From positions 1 to 31,435 of the forward strand of contig CAJULV010000049.1 in NCBI GenBank assembly GCA_910587555.1: a stretch of 31,435 nt of DNA. Direction: 5' to 3'. Below are positions 21,922 to 30,200 of the stretch, one piece after another. Under the pieces are notes generated by a model. The model saw only the letters and a program-made list of their open reading frames with translations, ran no database searches and was not told where the DNA came from. The first letter of the stretch is position 1; each line of letters begins with the position of its first letter. The DNA comes from an uncultured Acetatifactor sp. GTDB taxonomy: Bacteria; Bacillota; Clostridia; Lachnospirales; Lachnospiraceae. The position numbers were made by a program, and so were the translations under genes.

Positions 21922-24717
21922 ATGGCGGATTTTATGGAAAATCTCAATGAGCGGCAGCGGGAGGCGGTTTTGGAGACGGAAGGCTATGTGCGGGTAATTG
22001 CCGGAGCAGGCAGCGGCAAGACCAAGCTGTTGGTAAGCCGTTATGCCTATCTGGTACAGGACTACGGAATCGATTCTGCAAACATATTATGTGTTACTTT
22101 TACCAATAAGGCCGCCGGGGAGATGAAGAAAAGAATCAGGGGGATTATCGGGGAGCACAATGATGTGAGTCTGATCTGTACCTATCACGGCTTCTGCAAC
22201 CGGCTTCTGCGGGAGAATCCGGAAAAGCTGTTTCTGAACAGACAGTTTCAGATCATTGATACGGGACAGCAGAAGGCAATTTTGGGTGAAATCTACCAGA
22301 AACTGGAGCTGAAACTGGATCATGCCACATTTGAGTCCATACTGCGGAAGGTGGGATATGCCAAAAAGGATATGCGCTATGTGGCAAAAATGTGCAATCC
22401 GCGCCCCTGCCGGATTCTGGACGAGATGAAAGACCGGGATGACCAGATTGTCGAGGAGTTTCTTCAGAGACAGAAGGCCACCTATTCCCTGGACTTTCAT
22501 GACCTGATCGCGTTTGCCATCTATCTGTTGGAGACGGACAGGGAGGTGCGTGAGAAGTGGCAGGAAAGGCTGAATTACATTATGGTGGACGAGTTTCAGG
22601 ACAGTTCCTCCGTGGAAATGAGGTTGGTGGAAATCCTGTCAGGCATGTACCGGAACCTGATGATTGTAGGGGACCCGGACCAGAATATTTACGAGTGGAG
22701 GGGATCTGATGTGGGGCTTCTGGTGGATTTTGACAAGAAGCATGTACCCACCAAAACCATTATACTGAACCAGAATTACAGATCCACGCCCCAGATTCTG
22801 CAGTGCGCAAACACCCTGATAGAGAAGAACGAATTGAGGCTGAAAAAAGATCTGTTCACAGAGAACCCGGCAGGCGCGCCGGTGGTCCACTATCATTCCA
22901 GGGATGACTATGAGGAGATGGATCAGGTCATTGCCAACATCAGGAAACTGCAGGAGAAGGAGGGCCTGCAGTATTCCGATTTTGCCATTATCTACCGTTC
23001 CGGTTTTCTGTCCCGCGTAGCGGAGAAGAAGTTGGTGGAGAAGAATATTCCCTACGAGATATTCGGCGGCGTACGCTTTTTTCAGAGGATGGAAATTCTG
23101 GATATCTTGGCGTATTTGAAGCTGATTGCCTATGATGACGACGCATCTTTCCGCAGGATTGTGAACACGCCCAGGAGAAGATTCGGGCGGGCGAAGATGA
23201 ATCTGCTGGAGCGGCTGCGGGAGCAGAACGGACAGGCATATGAGACGGCGTCCCTGTTTGCGGCGCTTGCCGGGGAGCTTGGGCAGCGGGAGTTTCAGGG
23301 AAGCGATGTGGGAGATTTTGTCCGGTTTATTCAGCAAATGCGCAGAAGCTATCGGGAGAAGCGGATATCGGATATTGTAAACCAGGTAACCAGTGAAACC
23401 GGCTATGAGAGCTATATCCGGGAACTGGGAGATGAGGAGCGTTTGGACAATCTGGCGGAATTTAAGCGGCTTGCCAATGAGTTTGAGCGGGAATTCGGCG
23501 AGAATGTGAGCCTGGAGGGATTTCTGCAGCAGATTGTCCTGCAGTCCCAGGAGGACAGTGATGAAGACCGAAATACAGTCAAACTGATGACAATCCATTC
23601 CGCCAAGGGACTTGAGTTCCCGGCGGTGTTTATCCTGGGCTTTACGGAGGGGGTATTTCCCTCTGCAAAAACCGTTGGCGACAGGAAGAAGCTTGGTCTG
23701 GAGGAAGAGAGAAGGCTCTGCTATGTGGCGATCACCAGGGCGGAAAGGCATCTGTTTTTGATGGAGTCCGAAGGCCTCTCCGACAATGGGATGAAGAAAC
23801 TGGTCTCCCGTTTTCTGGAGGAAATAGGAGAGGAAAATTATGTGAGAATCGGGCGGATTTCGGAGGAGCTGAAACGGGAAAGCAGGGGATATGCGGCAAA
23901 AATAAACCGGGAAATGCAAATTGAGCCTGTGGACGGCAGCAAGGCCGTCGGGGATGCCGTGGAGCATCATGTTTTCGGCAGAGGAACGATTCTGGGGATC
24001 GATGGGAAGCGGGGAAGTTATTCCATAAAATTTGACAAACTGCAGTTTCCCAGAAACATTTCCAGTGCTTATTTCCGAAAGGAGCATGTGGATCTGCGGC
24101 AGGGTTCCGGAGAGCAGCCCACAGGGGAAACCGGGAAAAAGGAAGAGACAGAACCTCCCGGGGAGTCCTGCGGACTGACCCGTAAGGAGCCGGAGAAGCC
24201 AAAGGCTTCCAATCTGTGGAAGCGGGAGGATGTGCCGCATTCGGGCTGGACCTGTGTGGGGGTGGAGGATTTGGGCGCTCCTGTGGGGATCTGCCAGATG
24301 TGCGGCAGCCAAATCATCCGCTATGCCCATCAGATGGAGCATCCCGAGTATGGCCGCCTGTCTGTGGGATGTGTCTGCGCAGGCAGAATGGAGGGGAACG
24401 CGGAGGCTGCAAAGCACCGGGAGGCAGAGTTTAAAAAGACGCAGTCCAGGCGGCTTCGTTTTCTTCAGCGCAAATGGAAGCAGTCCCAAAAGGGAAATGA
24501 ATACCTCAAGACGGAGGGGCATGTTGTCGTATTGTACTGCTGTAGTAAAAACGGGTGGGATTCACAGAATTCCCGGGAGGGGAATACCATGAAGGGAGCG
24601 TCCGTGTGGAAATATGCCGTTGATAATGTGTTCTGCCGGAATGTGTACACAACCAGGGAGAAGGCGATATCAGGAGCTTTTGACGCATTGGAGGAACTGC
24701 GGAAGAAGCAGGGGTAA
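21922..24717 (+). CDS. UvrD/PcrA-type SF1 DNA helicase with an extra cysteine-containing C-terminal domain
   Basis: A 931-residue 3'-5' helicase from ATG 21922, chosen because GGAGG stands six bases upstream. SF1A motifs in order: Q-motif NLNERQREAV, Walker A AGAGSGKT (27-34), TFTNKAAGEMKKR, TYHGFCNRLL, DEFQD (223-227), GDPDQNIYEWRGSD, LNQNYRST, TIHSAKGLEFPAVFILG and LCYVAITRAERHLF. A PcrA-like Tudor segment follows (VEHHVFGRGTILGIDGKRG). After a Pro/Glu-rich linker, residues about 760-931 form a domain not usual in PcrA: C791-x2-C794 and C817-x-C819 flank a short His-containing segment (RYAHQMEHPEYGRLSVG), suggesting a metal-binding fold, then a Lys/Arg-rich helix and a WxYAVDNVFC segment. 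The helicase family unwinds DNA in repair and removes RecA or RNA polymerase. The LexA-like box suggests damage induction. Confidence 0.9.
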   Translation: MADFMENLNERQREAVLETEGYVRVIAGAGSGKTKLLVSRYAYLVQDYGIDSANILCVTFTNKAAGEMKKRIRGIIGEHNDVSLICTYHGFCNRLLRENPEKLFLNRQFQIIDTGQQKAILGEIYQKLELKLDHATFESILRKVGYAKKDMRYVAKMCNPRPCRILDEMKDRDDQIVEEFLQRQKATYSLDFHDLIAFAIYLLETDREVREKWQERLNYIMVDEFQDSSSVEMRLVEILSGMYRNLMIVGDPDQNIYEWRGSDVGLLVDFDKKHVPTKTIILNQNYRSTPQILQCANTLIEKNELRLKKDLFTENPAGAPVVHYHSRDDYEEMDQVIANIRKLQEKEGLQYSDFAIIYRSGFLSRVAEKKLVEKNIPYEIFGGVRFFQRMEILDILAYLKLIAYDDDASFRRIVNTPRRRFGRAKMNLLERLREQNGQAYETASLFAALAGELGQREFQGSDVGDFVRFIQQMRRSYREKRISDIVNQVTSETGYESYIRELGDEERLDNLAEFKRLANEFEREFGENVSLEGFLQQIVLQSQEDSDEDRNTVKLMTIHSAKGLEFPAVFILGFTEGVFPSAKTVGDRKKLGLEEERRLCYVAITRAERHLFLMESEGLSDNGMKKLVSRFLEEIGEENYVRIGRISEELKRESRGYAAKINREMQIEPVDGSKAVGDAVEHHVFGRGTILGIDGKRGSYSIKFDKLQFPRNISSAYFRKEHVDLRQGSGEQPTGETGKKEETEPPGESCGLTRKEPEKPKASNLWKREDVPHSGWTCVGVEDLGAPVGICQMCGSQIIRYAHQMEHPEYGRLSVGCVCAGRMEGNAEAAKHREAEFKKTQSRRLRFLQRKWKQSQKGNEYLKTEGHVVVLYCCSKNGWDSQNSREGNTMKGASVWKYAVDNVFCRNVYTTREKAISGAFDALEELRKKQG

Positions 24718-24744
24718 ATATGATTTTATGGCAAAGGAGAACAG

Positions 24745-25677
24745 ATGAGCAGAATATATAGATCCGTTGATGCGCTGATCGGCAATACGCCGCTGTTGGA
24801 GCTGACGCGCATTCAGTGGGAGGAAAAACTGAAGGCCCGAATCCTGGCGAAACTGGAATATCTGAACCCGGCAGGCTCCGCCAAGGATAGGGTGGCCAAA
24901 GCAATGATCGACGACGGGGAGGCCAGGGGACTGCTGAAGCCCGGGTCCGTTATCATTGAGCCGACTTCCGGCAATACCGGCATAGGCCTGGCTTCCGTGG
25001 CGGCGGCCCGGGGATACCGCGTCATTATCGTCATGCCGGATACCATGAGCCAGGAGCGCCGTCAGCTGATGAAAGCTTACGGGGCGGAACTGGTGCTTAC
25101 GGAGGGGGCACAGGGAATGAAGGGCGCCATCGCCAGGGCGGAGGAACTGAAAAAGGAGATACCGGACAGCTTTATTCCGGGCCAGTTCGTGAATCCTGCC
25201 AATCCCGCAGCCCATAAGGCGACGACAGGGCCGGAGATCTGGGAGGACACGGAGGGCAGTGTGGATATCTTTGTGGCAGGCGTGGGCACAGGCGGCACCA
25301 TAACCGGTGTGGGCCAGTATCTGAAGAGCCGGAAGCCGGAGGTGAGGATTGTGGCTGTGGAGCCTGCGGCGTCTCCTGTGCTTGGCGGGGGCTGCGCAGG
25401 CGCCCACGGGATTCAGGGCATCGGCGCAGGATTCGTTCCGGAGGTCCTGGACACGGATATTTATGACGAGCTGATCGCGGTGGAAGACAGGGACGCTTTT
25501 GCCGCAGGCAGGCGCATGGGCAGGAGCGAGGGGATTCTGGTGGGTATATCCTCCGGCGCGGCCGTGTGGGCAGCCCTTCAATTGGCAAAGCGGCCGGAGA
25601 ACCAGGGAAAAACCATTGTGGCGCTGCTTCCCGATACCGGCGACAGGTATCTGTCCACGCCTATGTTTGAGGAGTGA
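24745..25677 (+). CDS. cysK: Cysteine synthase (O-acetylserine sulfhydrylase)
   Basis: A PLP enzyme making cysteine from O-acetylserine and sulfide in the cytoplasm. The 310-residue length is typical. Hallmarks: IGNTPLLEL, the PLP lysine in NPAGSAKDR (K47), the substrate loop EPTSGNTGIG (72-80), the phosphate-binding GTGGTITG (181-188), and GISSGAA near the C-terminus. The family's usual VKDR is AKDR here. The start ATG follows AAAGGAG at a good distance, 27 bp after the helicase stop, so it may be read through from the helicase promoter. No serine acetyltransferase (cysE) and no cysteine-type T-box is adjacent. Confidence 0.95.
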   Translation: MSRIYRSVDALIGNTPLLELTRIQWEEKLKARILAKLEYLNPAGSAKDRVAKAMIDDGEARGLLKPGSVIIEPTSGNTGIGLASVAAARGYRVIIVMPDTMSQERRQLMKAYGAELVLTEGAQGMKGAIARAEELKKEIPDSFIPGQFVNPANPAAHKATTGPEIWEDTEGSVDIFVAGVGTGGTITGVGQYLKSRKPEVRIVAVEPAASPVLGGGCAGAHGIQGIGAGFVPEVLDTDIYDELIAVEDRDAFAAGRRMGRSEGILVGISSGAAVWAALQLAKRPENQGKTIVALLPDTGDRYLSTPMFEE

Positions 25678-25706
25678 CAGCAGCACGGATTTTCTTTCTC
25701 CTCAAA

Positions 25707-25722
25707 GTCTAACACATTAGAC
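25707..25722. promoter_or_regulatory. 16-bp perfect palindrome downstream of cysK
   Basis: GTCTAA-CACA-TTAGAC is a perfect 6-bp inverted repeat with a 4-nt loop, 30 bp after the cysK stop. No T-run follows, so it is more like an operator or a processing hairpin than a terminator. Confidence 0.35.
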
Positions 25723-25773
25723 GCAGATTGTCAGGAAGGCGCTGTTTTCTCCTTGATGAAACCGGGTGCGTAG

Positions 25774-25953
25774 ATAGATGGGAGGCAGGGAGGACAGGCC
25801 TGTGCCGCGGCAGCGGAGGGGCCGGAGGGGCGTTTTATGCTGACCATGGGCAACGGGACCACGCCGGACTGGAAAGCGGAGAGCCTGGAGGCTTTATATG
25901 ATGAGACTGTTGGATATGGAACTGAGATCGTAAAAAAGTGGAGAAAGCCATAA
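25774..25953 (+). other. Open frame without recognised family, possible gene remnant
   Basis: The frame is open from 25774, just after an in-frame stop, to TAA at 25951. From the ATG at 25837 it gives 38 residues (MLTMGNGTTPDWKAESL...IVKKWRKP). The residue mix is protein-like, but no good ribosome site precedes the ATG and no start exists upstream. It may be the tail of a decayed gene or chance. The surrounding stretch 25678-25998 shows nothing else besides the palindrome at 25707. Confidence 0.25.
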
Positions 25954-25998
25954 AGGAAGATGTTTCCGGGACTGGGAATTCAGGGGATAAATTTTTTC

Positions 25999-26027
25999 TT
26001 GACAGCACTTGGATTTTCCCGTATAAT
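25999..26027 (+). promoter_or_regulatory. Consensus promoter of the tyrS T-box transcript
   Basis: TTGACA (25999-26004), 17-nt spacer, TATAAT (26022-26027): both hexamers are perfect. Transcription would start near 26034. Confidence 0.85.
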
Positions 26028-26033
26028 TCATTT

Positions 26034-26424
26034 AATTTCATAGTCAAGCGATTGATTCTAAAAGCAATGACAAGAAGAAGTAGCACATGGTGGAGCATAC
26101 AGAAAGCAGCCGGCTGATGAGAGGCGCATGGGAAGCCTTTGTGTGAATACATCTTTGAGCTTCGCACCGAATCTCCCGGGGGAGTAGTAGGCTGCGACGG
26201 TTCCCGCACCCGTTATCGTGCTAGGGTATCACCCGTGAGAAGGCGGTTTTCCGGAATCCGGCGGACAGGAAGCGTTTTTGTTTCTGCTGTATGGAAAAGC
26301 CGGAGCTGACATCGATATTACGGACGTACCCGAAGAGGCAGGCAGTGTGAGCTGTCTGTAAACATGAGGTGGTACCGCGGAGTTTTATGGCTCTCGTCCT
26401 TTTGATAAGGATGGGAGTTTTTTT
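26034..26424 (+). promoter_or_regulatory. Tyrosine T-box leader with specifier codon UAC
   Basis: A tRNA-sensing leader upstream of tyrS. The T-box sequence GAGGTGGTACCGCGG (26366-26380) is canonical. The base after TGG is T, which pairs with an A discriminator base as in bacterial tRNA-Tyr. In the Stem I specifier region, GAATACATC contains TAC at 26148-26150, the tyrosine codon, matching the downstream gene. The terminator CTCTCGTCC/GGATGGGAG (26391-26399/26409-26417, two wobbles) is followed by seven T residues. Uncharged tRNA-Tyr should stabilise the antiterminator and allow tyrS transcription. About 100 nt lie between the terminator and the tyrS start. Confidence 0.92.
26391..26424 (+). 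terminator. T-box terminator
   Basis: Nine-bp stem (CTCTCGTCC with GGATGGGAG) and a T7 tail; the mutually exclusive partner of the antiterminator formed by the T-box sequence. Confidence 0.88.
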
Positions 26425-26524
26425 GCTGTGGGGAAGTACAGACAGAGGCCTAAATTTTGCGGTTTAAATCGGAACACGCAGAGGATGAAATCACCCGGAT
26501 CCGGCAGGGACGGAGGAAAGGGAA

Positions 26525-27946
26525 ATGAAGGAAACAGGAAAGGAGACAGGAGAGATGGAAGGCATGGAGAAACACACGACTATAACAGAGGAGACAAAGA
26601 CAATGGAGGAAAACAGCCCGGCAGCGGAAAAGGCGGAGGCGGAAATGACAAAAGATCAGGTATGGGCAGAAGCCCGGGAGAACCCGGAACTGACAAAAGA
26701 TCAGGCATGGGCAGAAGCCCGGGAGAATCCGGAACTGGCCGGGCAGGTTCGGCACCAGATGCGGGTGATCCGGCAGGGGGCGGAGGAGCTGATTGGAGAG
26801 CCGGAACTGGAGCAGAAGGTTGCCCGGAGTATCTCCACGGGCAGGCCCCTGATCATCAAATTCGGCATGGATCCCAGTGCGCCGGATATTCACCTGGGTC
26901 ATGCGGTTCCCCTGCGGAAGCTGAAGCAGATGCAGGATCTGGGGCATACCATTGTGATTGTGATCGGGGATTTCACGGCAAAAATAGGTGATCCCACGGG
27001 AAAAAGCAAGGGGCGGAAAGCCATGACTGAGCAGGAGGTATTTCTCAACGCCCAGACTTACCAGGAACAGATTTTCCGCATTCTGGACAGGGAGAAGACG
27101 CAGGTGCGTTTTAACGGGGAGTGGCTGGAGCTGCTGAACCTGAACGAGGTACTGCAGCTGGCGTCTACGGTTACGGTGGCAAGGATGCTGGAGAGGGATG
27201 ATTTTCAGAATCGGTTCCGGGGAGGCATACCCATCGGGCTTCATGAATTTTTCTACCCCCTGATGCAGGCATATGATTCCGTGGAGCTGAAGGCGGATCT
27301 GGAGTTAGGGGGGACTGACCAGACCTTTAATATTCTGATGGGGAGGCAGCTGCAGCGGGACAGAAAGCAGGAACCCCAGGCAGCCATGTTCATGCCGCTT
27401 CTGGAGGGAATTGACGGGGTGGAGAAGATGAGCAAGAGCCTGGGCAACTACATCGGCATCAGCGAGGACGCTCGCACCATGTTCACCAAGGTGATGCAGG
27501 TGCCGGATGCTTTGATCGTGAAATATTTTGAGTTGGCCACGGATATCCTGCCTGAGGATCTGGACAAAATCAAGGAGGCCCTGGCGGACGGCTGCAACCC
27601 CAGAGACTGCAAACTGGTCCTGGCCAAAACCATCACCTCCCTGTACCACAGCCCGGAGGATACGGCGGAGGCGGAGAATTTTTTCCGGGAAGCCTTTACC
27701 GACAGAAAAGTGCCGGACCAGGCGGAGATCCTGGAGGCGGTTCTGGAGAGCGGAACGCTGTTCGACTGCGTCAGGCCCCTGGTGAATGCGGGGATTGTGG
27801 AGAGCGGCGCCCAGTTTCGGAGGCTGATTGCCCAAGGCGGTGTACAGAAAAACGGCGTCCGTGTGAATCAACTGGAGGAGCCTGTCCAGAGCGGCGATGT
27901 GCTGAAGGTGGGAAAGCGGCGGTTCGTGCAGGTGAAGATGTGCTGA
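26525..27946 (+). CDS. tyrS: Tyrosyl-tRNA synthetase with repeat-bearing N-terminal extension
   Basis: A class I aminoacyl-tRNA synthetase charging tRNA-Tyr; 473 residues from ATG 26525. The HIGH-type motif is HLGH (123-126), preceded by IKFGMDPSAPDI; KMSKS is at 301-305. A C-terminal S4 RNA-binding domain ends the protein (FRRLIAQGGVQKNGVRVN). Sequence style fits the TyrZ-like subgroup (about 400 residues). The first 70 or so residues are extra: highly charged, with a 15-residue tandem repeat (TKDQxWAEARENPEL twice). Two starts have good ribosome sites: 26525 (GGAGG, 8 nt spacing) and 26645 (GGAGG, 5 nt spacing); the latter gives a 433-residue protein that still contains the repeat. The T-box leader controls expression by tyrosine-tRNA charging. 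Confidence 0.95.
   Translation: MKETGKETGEMEGMEKHTTITEETKTMEENSPAAEKAEAEMTKDQVWAEARENPELTKDQAWAEARENPELAGQVRHQMRVIRQGAEELIGEPELEQKVARSISTGRPLIIKFGMDPSAPDIHLGHAVPLRKLKQMQDLGHTIVIVIGDFTAKIGDPTGKSKGRKAMTEQEVFLNAQTYQEQIFRILDREKTQVRFNGEWLELLNLNEVLQLASTVTVARMLERDDFQNRFRGGIPIGLHEFFYPLMQAYDSVELKADLELGGTDQTFNILMGRQLQRDRKQEPQAAMFMPLLEGIDGVEKMSKSLGNYIGISEDARTMFTKVMQVPDALIVKYFELATDILPEDLDKIKEALADGCNPRDCKLVLAKTITSLYHSPEDTAEAENFFREAFTDRKVPDQAEILEAVLESGTLFDCVRPLVNAGIVESGAQFRRLIAQGGVQKNGVRVNQLEEPVQSGDVLKVGKRRFVQVKMC
26646..26735 (+). repeat. 45-bp in-frame tandem duplication at the tyrS 5' end
   Basis: Units 26646-26690 and 26691-26735 are nearly identical and encode TKDQVWAEARENPEL and TKDQAWAEARENPEL. The near identity at DNA level points to a recent duplication. 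Confidence 0.9.
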
Positions 27947-27987
27947 AAAGGTAGGGCCCGCTGGCTGTGATAAAACGGGAAATCCTC

Positions 27988-28018
27988 TTGACTGTGACAC
28001 GGTGTCGCACTTTATACT
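27988..28018 (+). promoter_or_regulatory. MerR-type promoter (19-bp spacer with dyad operator)
   Basis: TTGACT (27988-27993) and TATACT (28013-28018) are separated by 19 bp instead of 17. The spacer holds a dyad centred on 28001: GACAC-G-GTGTC, extending to 17 bp (27993-28009) with one mismatch pair. This is the layout bound and untwisted by MerR-family activators. No MerR gene is in the window. Confidence 0.75.
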
Positions 28019-28084
28019 TCAGTGAAGGAGGTGGGGGAGTACTCCCGGCTTCCGGAAAACATCCATATGAAGGAGGAACTGAAA

Positions 28085-28828
28085 ATGAGTGAAAGTCACA
28101 CCTACAGGCAGCAGCTCTCTGATTTGGGGCTGTGCAGAGGGGATGTGGTCCTGGTCCATTCCTCTATGAAAGCCATGCGGACAGAGCGTACTCCTGAAGA
28201 AGTGATCGGAGATATGCAGGCCGTTATCGGCGAGGAAGGCACGCTGCTTATGCCGGCCCTGACCTATGAGAATGTGACGCCTGAAAACCCCGTTTTCGAC
28301 AGTGAGCTGACACAGCCCTGCATAGGACTGCTGCCAGAAACCTTTTGGCGGATGCCCGATGTAGTCCGCAGCGTGAATCCCACACACTCGGTATGCGCGT
28401 GGGGAAATCTTGCCCATACCCTTACTGTGGGACACAGAATGGATAACACCGCCGTGGGCGTCCACTCTCCGTTTATGCTGCTTCCCTGCTATAAAGGAAA
28501 ATTATTGTTTATCGGTGATGTTTTAAACGCATGCACGTTTATGCACGGCGTTGAAGAGATCGTGAAGCCGCCTTACATTCGCCCGGCAGCCGAGCGATGC
28601 TATATCGTAAACGGAGAGTCCAGGAAGTATGTCATGGGAGATGCCTTTGGCTGGGGATCGGAATTCCAGCGCATCGGTGAGATATTGGAAGAACCCGACA
28701 TACGCAGGGGAAAGATCGGTGAGGCAAATGCCTTTCTGATAGATGCCCGTGCCCTTCTTGCGGCGGCACTGCTGAAAATGCGTGCAGACCCATACGCTTT
28801 TGTGACAGATATCTCAAAGTGGATATAG
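28085..28828 (+). CDS. AAC(3)-family aminoglycoside N-acetyltransferase-like protein
   Basis: A 247-residue cytoplasmic acyltransferase of the Antibiotic_NAT family, which uses acetyl-CoA to modify the 3-amino group of aminoglycosides or, in many uncharacterised members, other amines. Family marks: GLCRGDVVLVHSSMKAM near the N-terminus, GTLLMPALTYEN, the catalytic-region RSVNPTHSVCAWG (about 90-105), and VGVHSPFMLLPCYKGKLLFIGD. The start ATG 28085 has AGGAGG eight bases upstream; in-frame starts at 28022 and 28067 are less well placed. It has its own MerR-type promoter, so it is probably induced by a small molecule sensed by a regulator encoded elsewhere. Resistance cannot be assumed from family membership. 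Confidence 0.88.
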   Translation: MSESHTYRQQLSDLGLCRGDVVLVHSSMKAMRTERTPEEVIGDMQAVIGEEGTLLMPALTYENVTPENPVFDSELTQPCIGLLPETFWRMPDVVRSVNPTHSVCAWGNLAHTLTVGHRMDNTAVGVHSPFMLLPCYKGKLLFIGDVLNACTFMHGVEEIVKPPYIRPAAERCYIVNGESRKYVMGDAFGWGSEFQRIGEILEEPDIRRGKIGEANAFLIDARALLAAALLKMRADPYAFVTDISKWI

Positions 28829-29110
28829 TGCGTTCCCTTTTTGGGCTTTCCTGTAAGGGGGATGTCGCATTCAGGCATTCCACACAAGATACAGGCTGTC
28901 CGAAAGGGAAGTGAGGATGGCATATATGAAGATCTGGGAATGTGAAGCGGCTGTCAGGAGAAGGGCAGTGGCCAGGGGAAAAGCGGTTAGTATCCTTCAT
29001 ATGCGGGAAAGGCAGGGACCGGTTTCCGAGGAGAAATGAAGAAAGTAGTTTTTGATACTACATAAAAGAAAGGGGAACTTATAAAAAGAGATATAGAATA
29101 ACACAAGCTA
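28829..29110 (+). other. Gene-poor stretch with one small possible frame
   Basis: Between the acetyltransferase and the degV promoter. The only frame worth naming is 28917-29039 (40 residues, MAYMKIWECEAAV...), basic, with a weak GAAAGGGA site upstream and no recognised family. TCCCTT (about 28834) and AAGGGGGA (about 28855) could form a weak stem after the preceding gene. Nothing else is seen. Confidence 0.25.
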
Positions 29111-29139
29111 TTGATATTTTCTTCAGGAAGTGGTATCCT
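29111..29139 (+). promoter_or_regulatory. Promoter for the DegV gene
   Basis: TTGATA (29111-29116), 17-nt spacer, TATCCT (29134-29139), about 80 bp upstream of the start codon. Confidence 0.5.
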
Positions 29140-29220
29140 ATACATGCATGTGGAGGAATTGCCGTGAAATGTTGTGTGGGTTTCCGGCAGTTCTGATCTG
29201 TAGGGAAGGTGGATGCACAT

Positions 29221-30126
29221 ATGAAGGAAAAGTATCATATTATCAGCGACGGCTCCTGCGATTTGCCCAGGGAGCTGGCGGAGGAAAAGAATATCACGGT
29301 TGTGCCGTTTTATGTGTCTTTTGATGACGAGAATTATCTGAAGGAAAATGTGGACATCGGAATCCGGGATTTTTATCAGCAGATGGTGGACCGCAAAGGG
29401 GTGTACCCCAAGTCTTCCATGCCCTCGGCCCAGGACTATGTGGAGGCGTTTCTGCCCTATGCCCGGGAGGGAATCCCGGTGATCTGCATCTGTATTACCA
29501 CCAAATTCAGCGGTTCCATGCAGTCTGCCTTAAGCGCCAGGGGTATTGTGCGGGAGAGCTGTCCGGAGGCGGAGATTACCGTAATCGATGCCACGGTGAA
29601 TACGGTGCTGCAGGGACTTTACGTGCTGGAGGCCGTGGCCCTGCGGGACAGCGGCATGGAATATAAGGCGGCAGTTGCCCGGCTGGAGGAGATCAGGAGA
29701 ACCGGAAGGATCTTCTTCACCGTGGGGGACATGGAATACTTAAAGCATGGGGGGCGTATCGGCAAGGTATCCGCTGTGGCAGGCAGTGTCCTGGGCATCC
29801 GGCCCGTGATCACCCTGAAGGAGGGGGAGATCTTCCCTTCCGGTATCGGCAGGGGCAGGAAGCGCACCACGGAGAAGGCCATTGACCTGCTGTTGGACTA
29901 TCTGGAGGAAAACGGGGGAAGGATAGAACGTTTCAGCCTTTGCATCGGATTCGGATATGATTACCAGGAGGCTGTGGAATTCCGGGAGCATACCCTGGAA
30001 AGACTGCGGGAGAAAGGGTATTCCATTGAGAAGGACATGCTTCCCATCTACCAGATCGGCGCAACAATCAGCGTCCACACAGGGCCTTACCCCCTGGGAT
30101 TCGGGATTATCGAAAAAGGCCTGTGA
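29221..30126 (+). CDS. DegV-family fatty-acid-binding protein (FakB-like)
   Basis: A 301-residue cytoplasmic lipid carrier. DegV/FakB proteins bind a fatty acid and, with the FakA kinase, present it for phosphorylation and use in phospholipid synthesis. Landmarks: IISDGSCDLP at the N-terminus, VVPFYVSFDDENY, the KSSMPSAQDYVEAF segment with the ligand-contacting serine, ITTKFSGSMQSALSA (second lipid-head contact), then GRIFFTVGDMEYLKHGGRIGKVSAVAGSVLGIRPVITLKEGEI, which is diagnostic for the family. The ATG 29221 follows AGGTGG eight bases upstream; a GTG at 29209 lies in frame but overlaps that site. No fakA is adjacent. It is convergent with the HAD phosphatase gene, 74 bp away, with no clear terminator between. 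Confidence 0.93.
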   Translation: MKEKYHIISDGSCDLPRELAEEKNITVVPFYVSFDDENYLKENVDIGIRDFYQQMVDRKGVYPKSSMPSAQDYVEAFLPYAREGIPVICICITTKFSGSMQSALSARGIVRESCPEAEITVIDATVNTVLQGLYVLEAVALRDSGMEYKAAVARLEEIRRTGRIFFTVGDMEYLKHGGRIGKVSAVAGSVLGIRPVITLKEGEIFPSGIGRGRKRTTEKAIDLLLDYLEENGGRIERFSLCIGFGYDYQEAVEFREHTLERLREKGYSIEKDMLPIYQIGATISVHTGPYPLGFGIIEKGL

Positions 30127-30200
30127 ATGCACTGGTGTACCGGGTAAAACCAATGGAGCAGCAGGGATTTCACAGGGGCGGATGCGGCGGTTTTGACAGA

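Noticed and set aside
22639..24522. 627-residue minus-strand open frame
   Set aside because: It lies antisense to the helicase gene, which has all SF1 motifs; the product is rich in His/Pro/Leu with no recognisable domain.
26428..26991. 187-residue plus-strand frame overlapping the tyrS start
   Set aside because: Low-complexity Gly/Arg product in another frame of tyrS; the tyrS frame has conserved motifs and a T-box leader.
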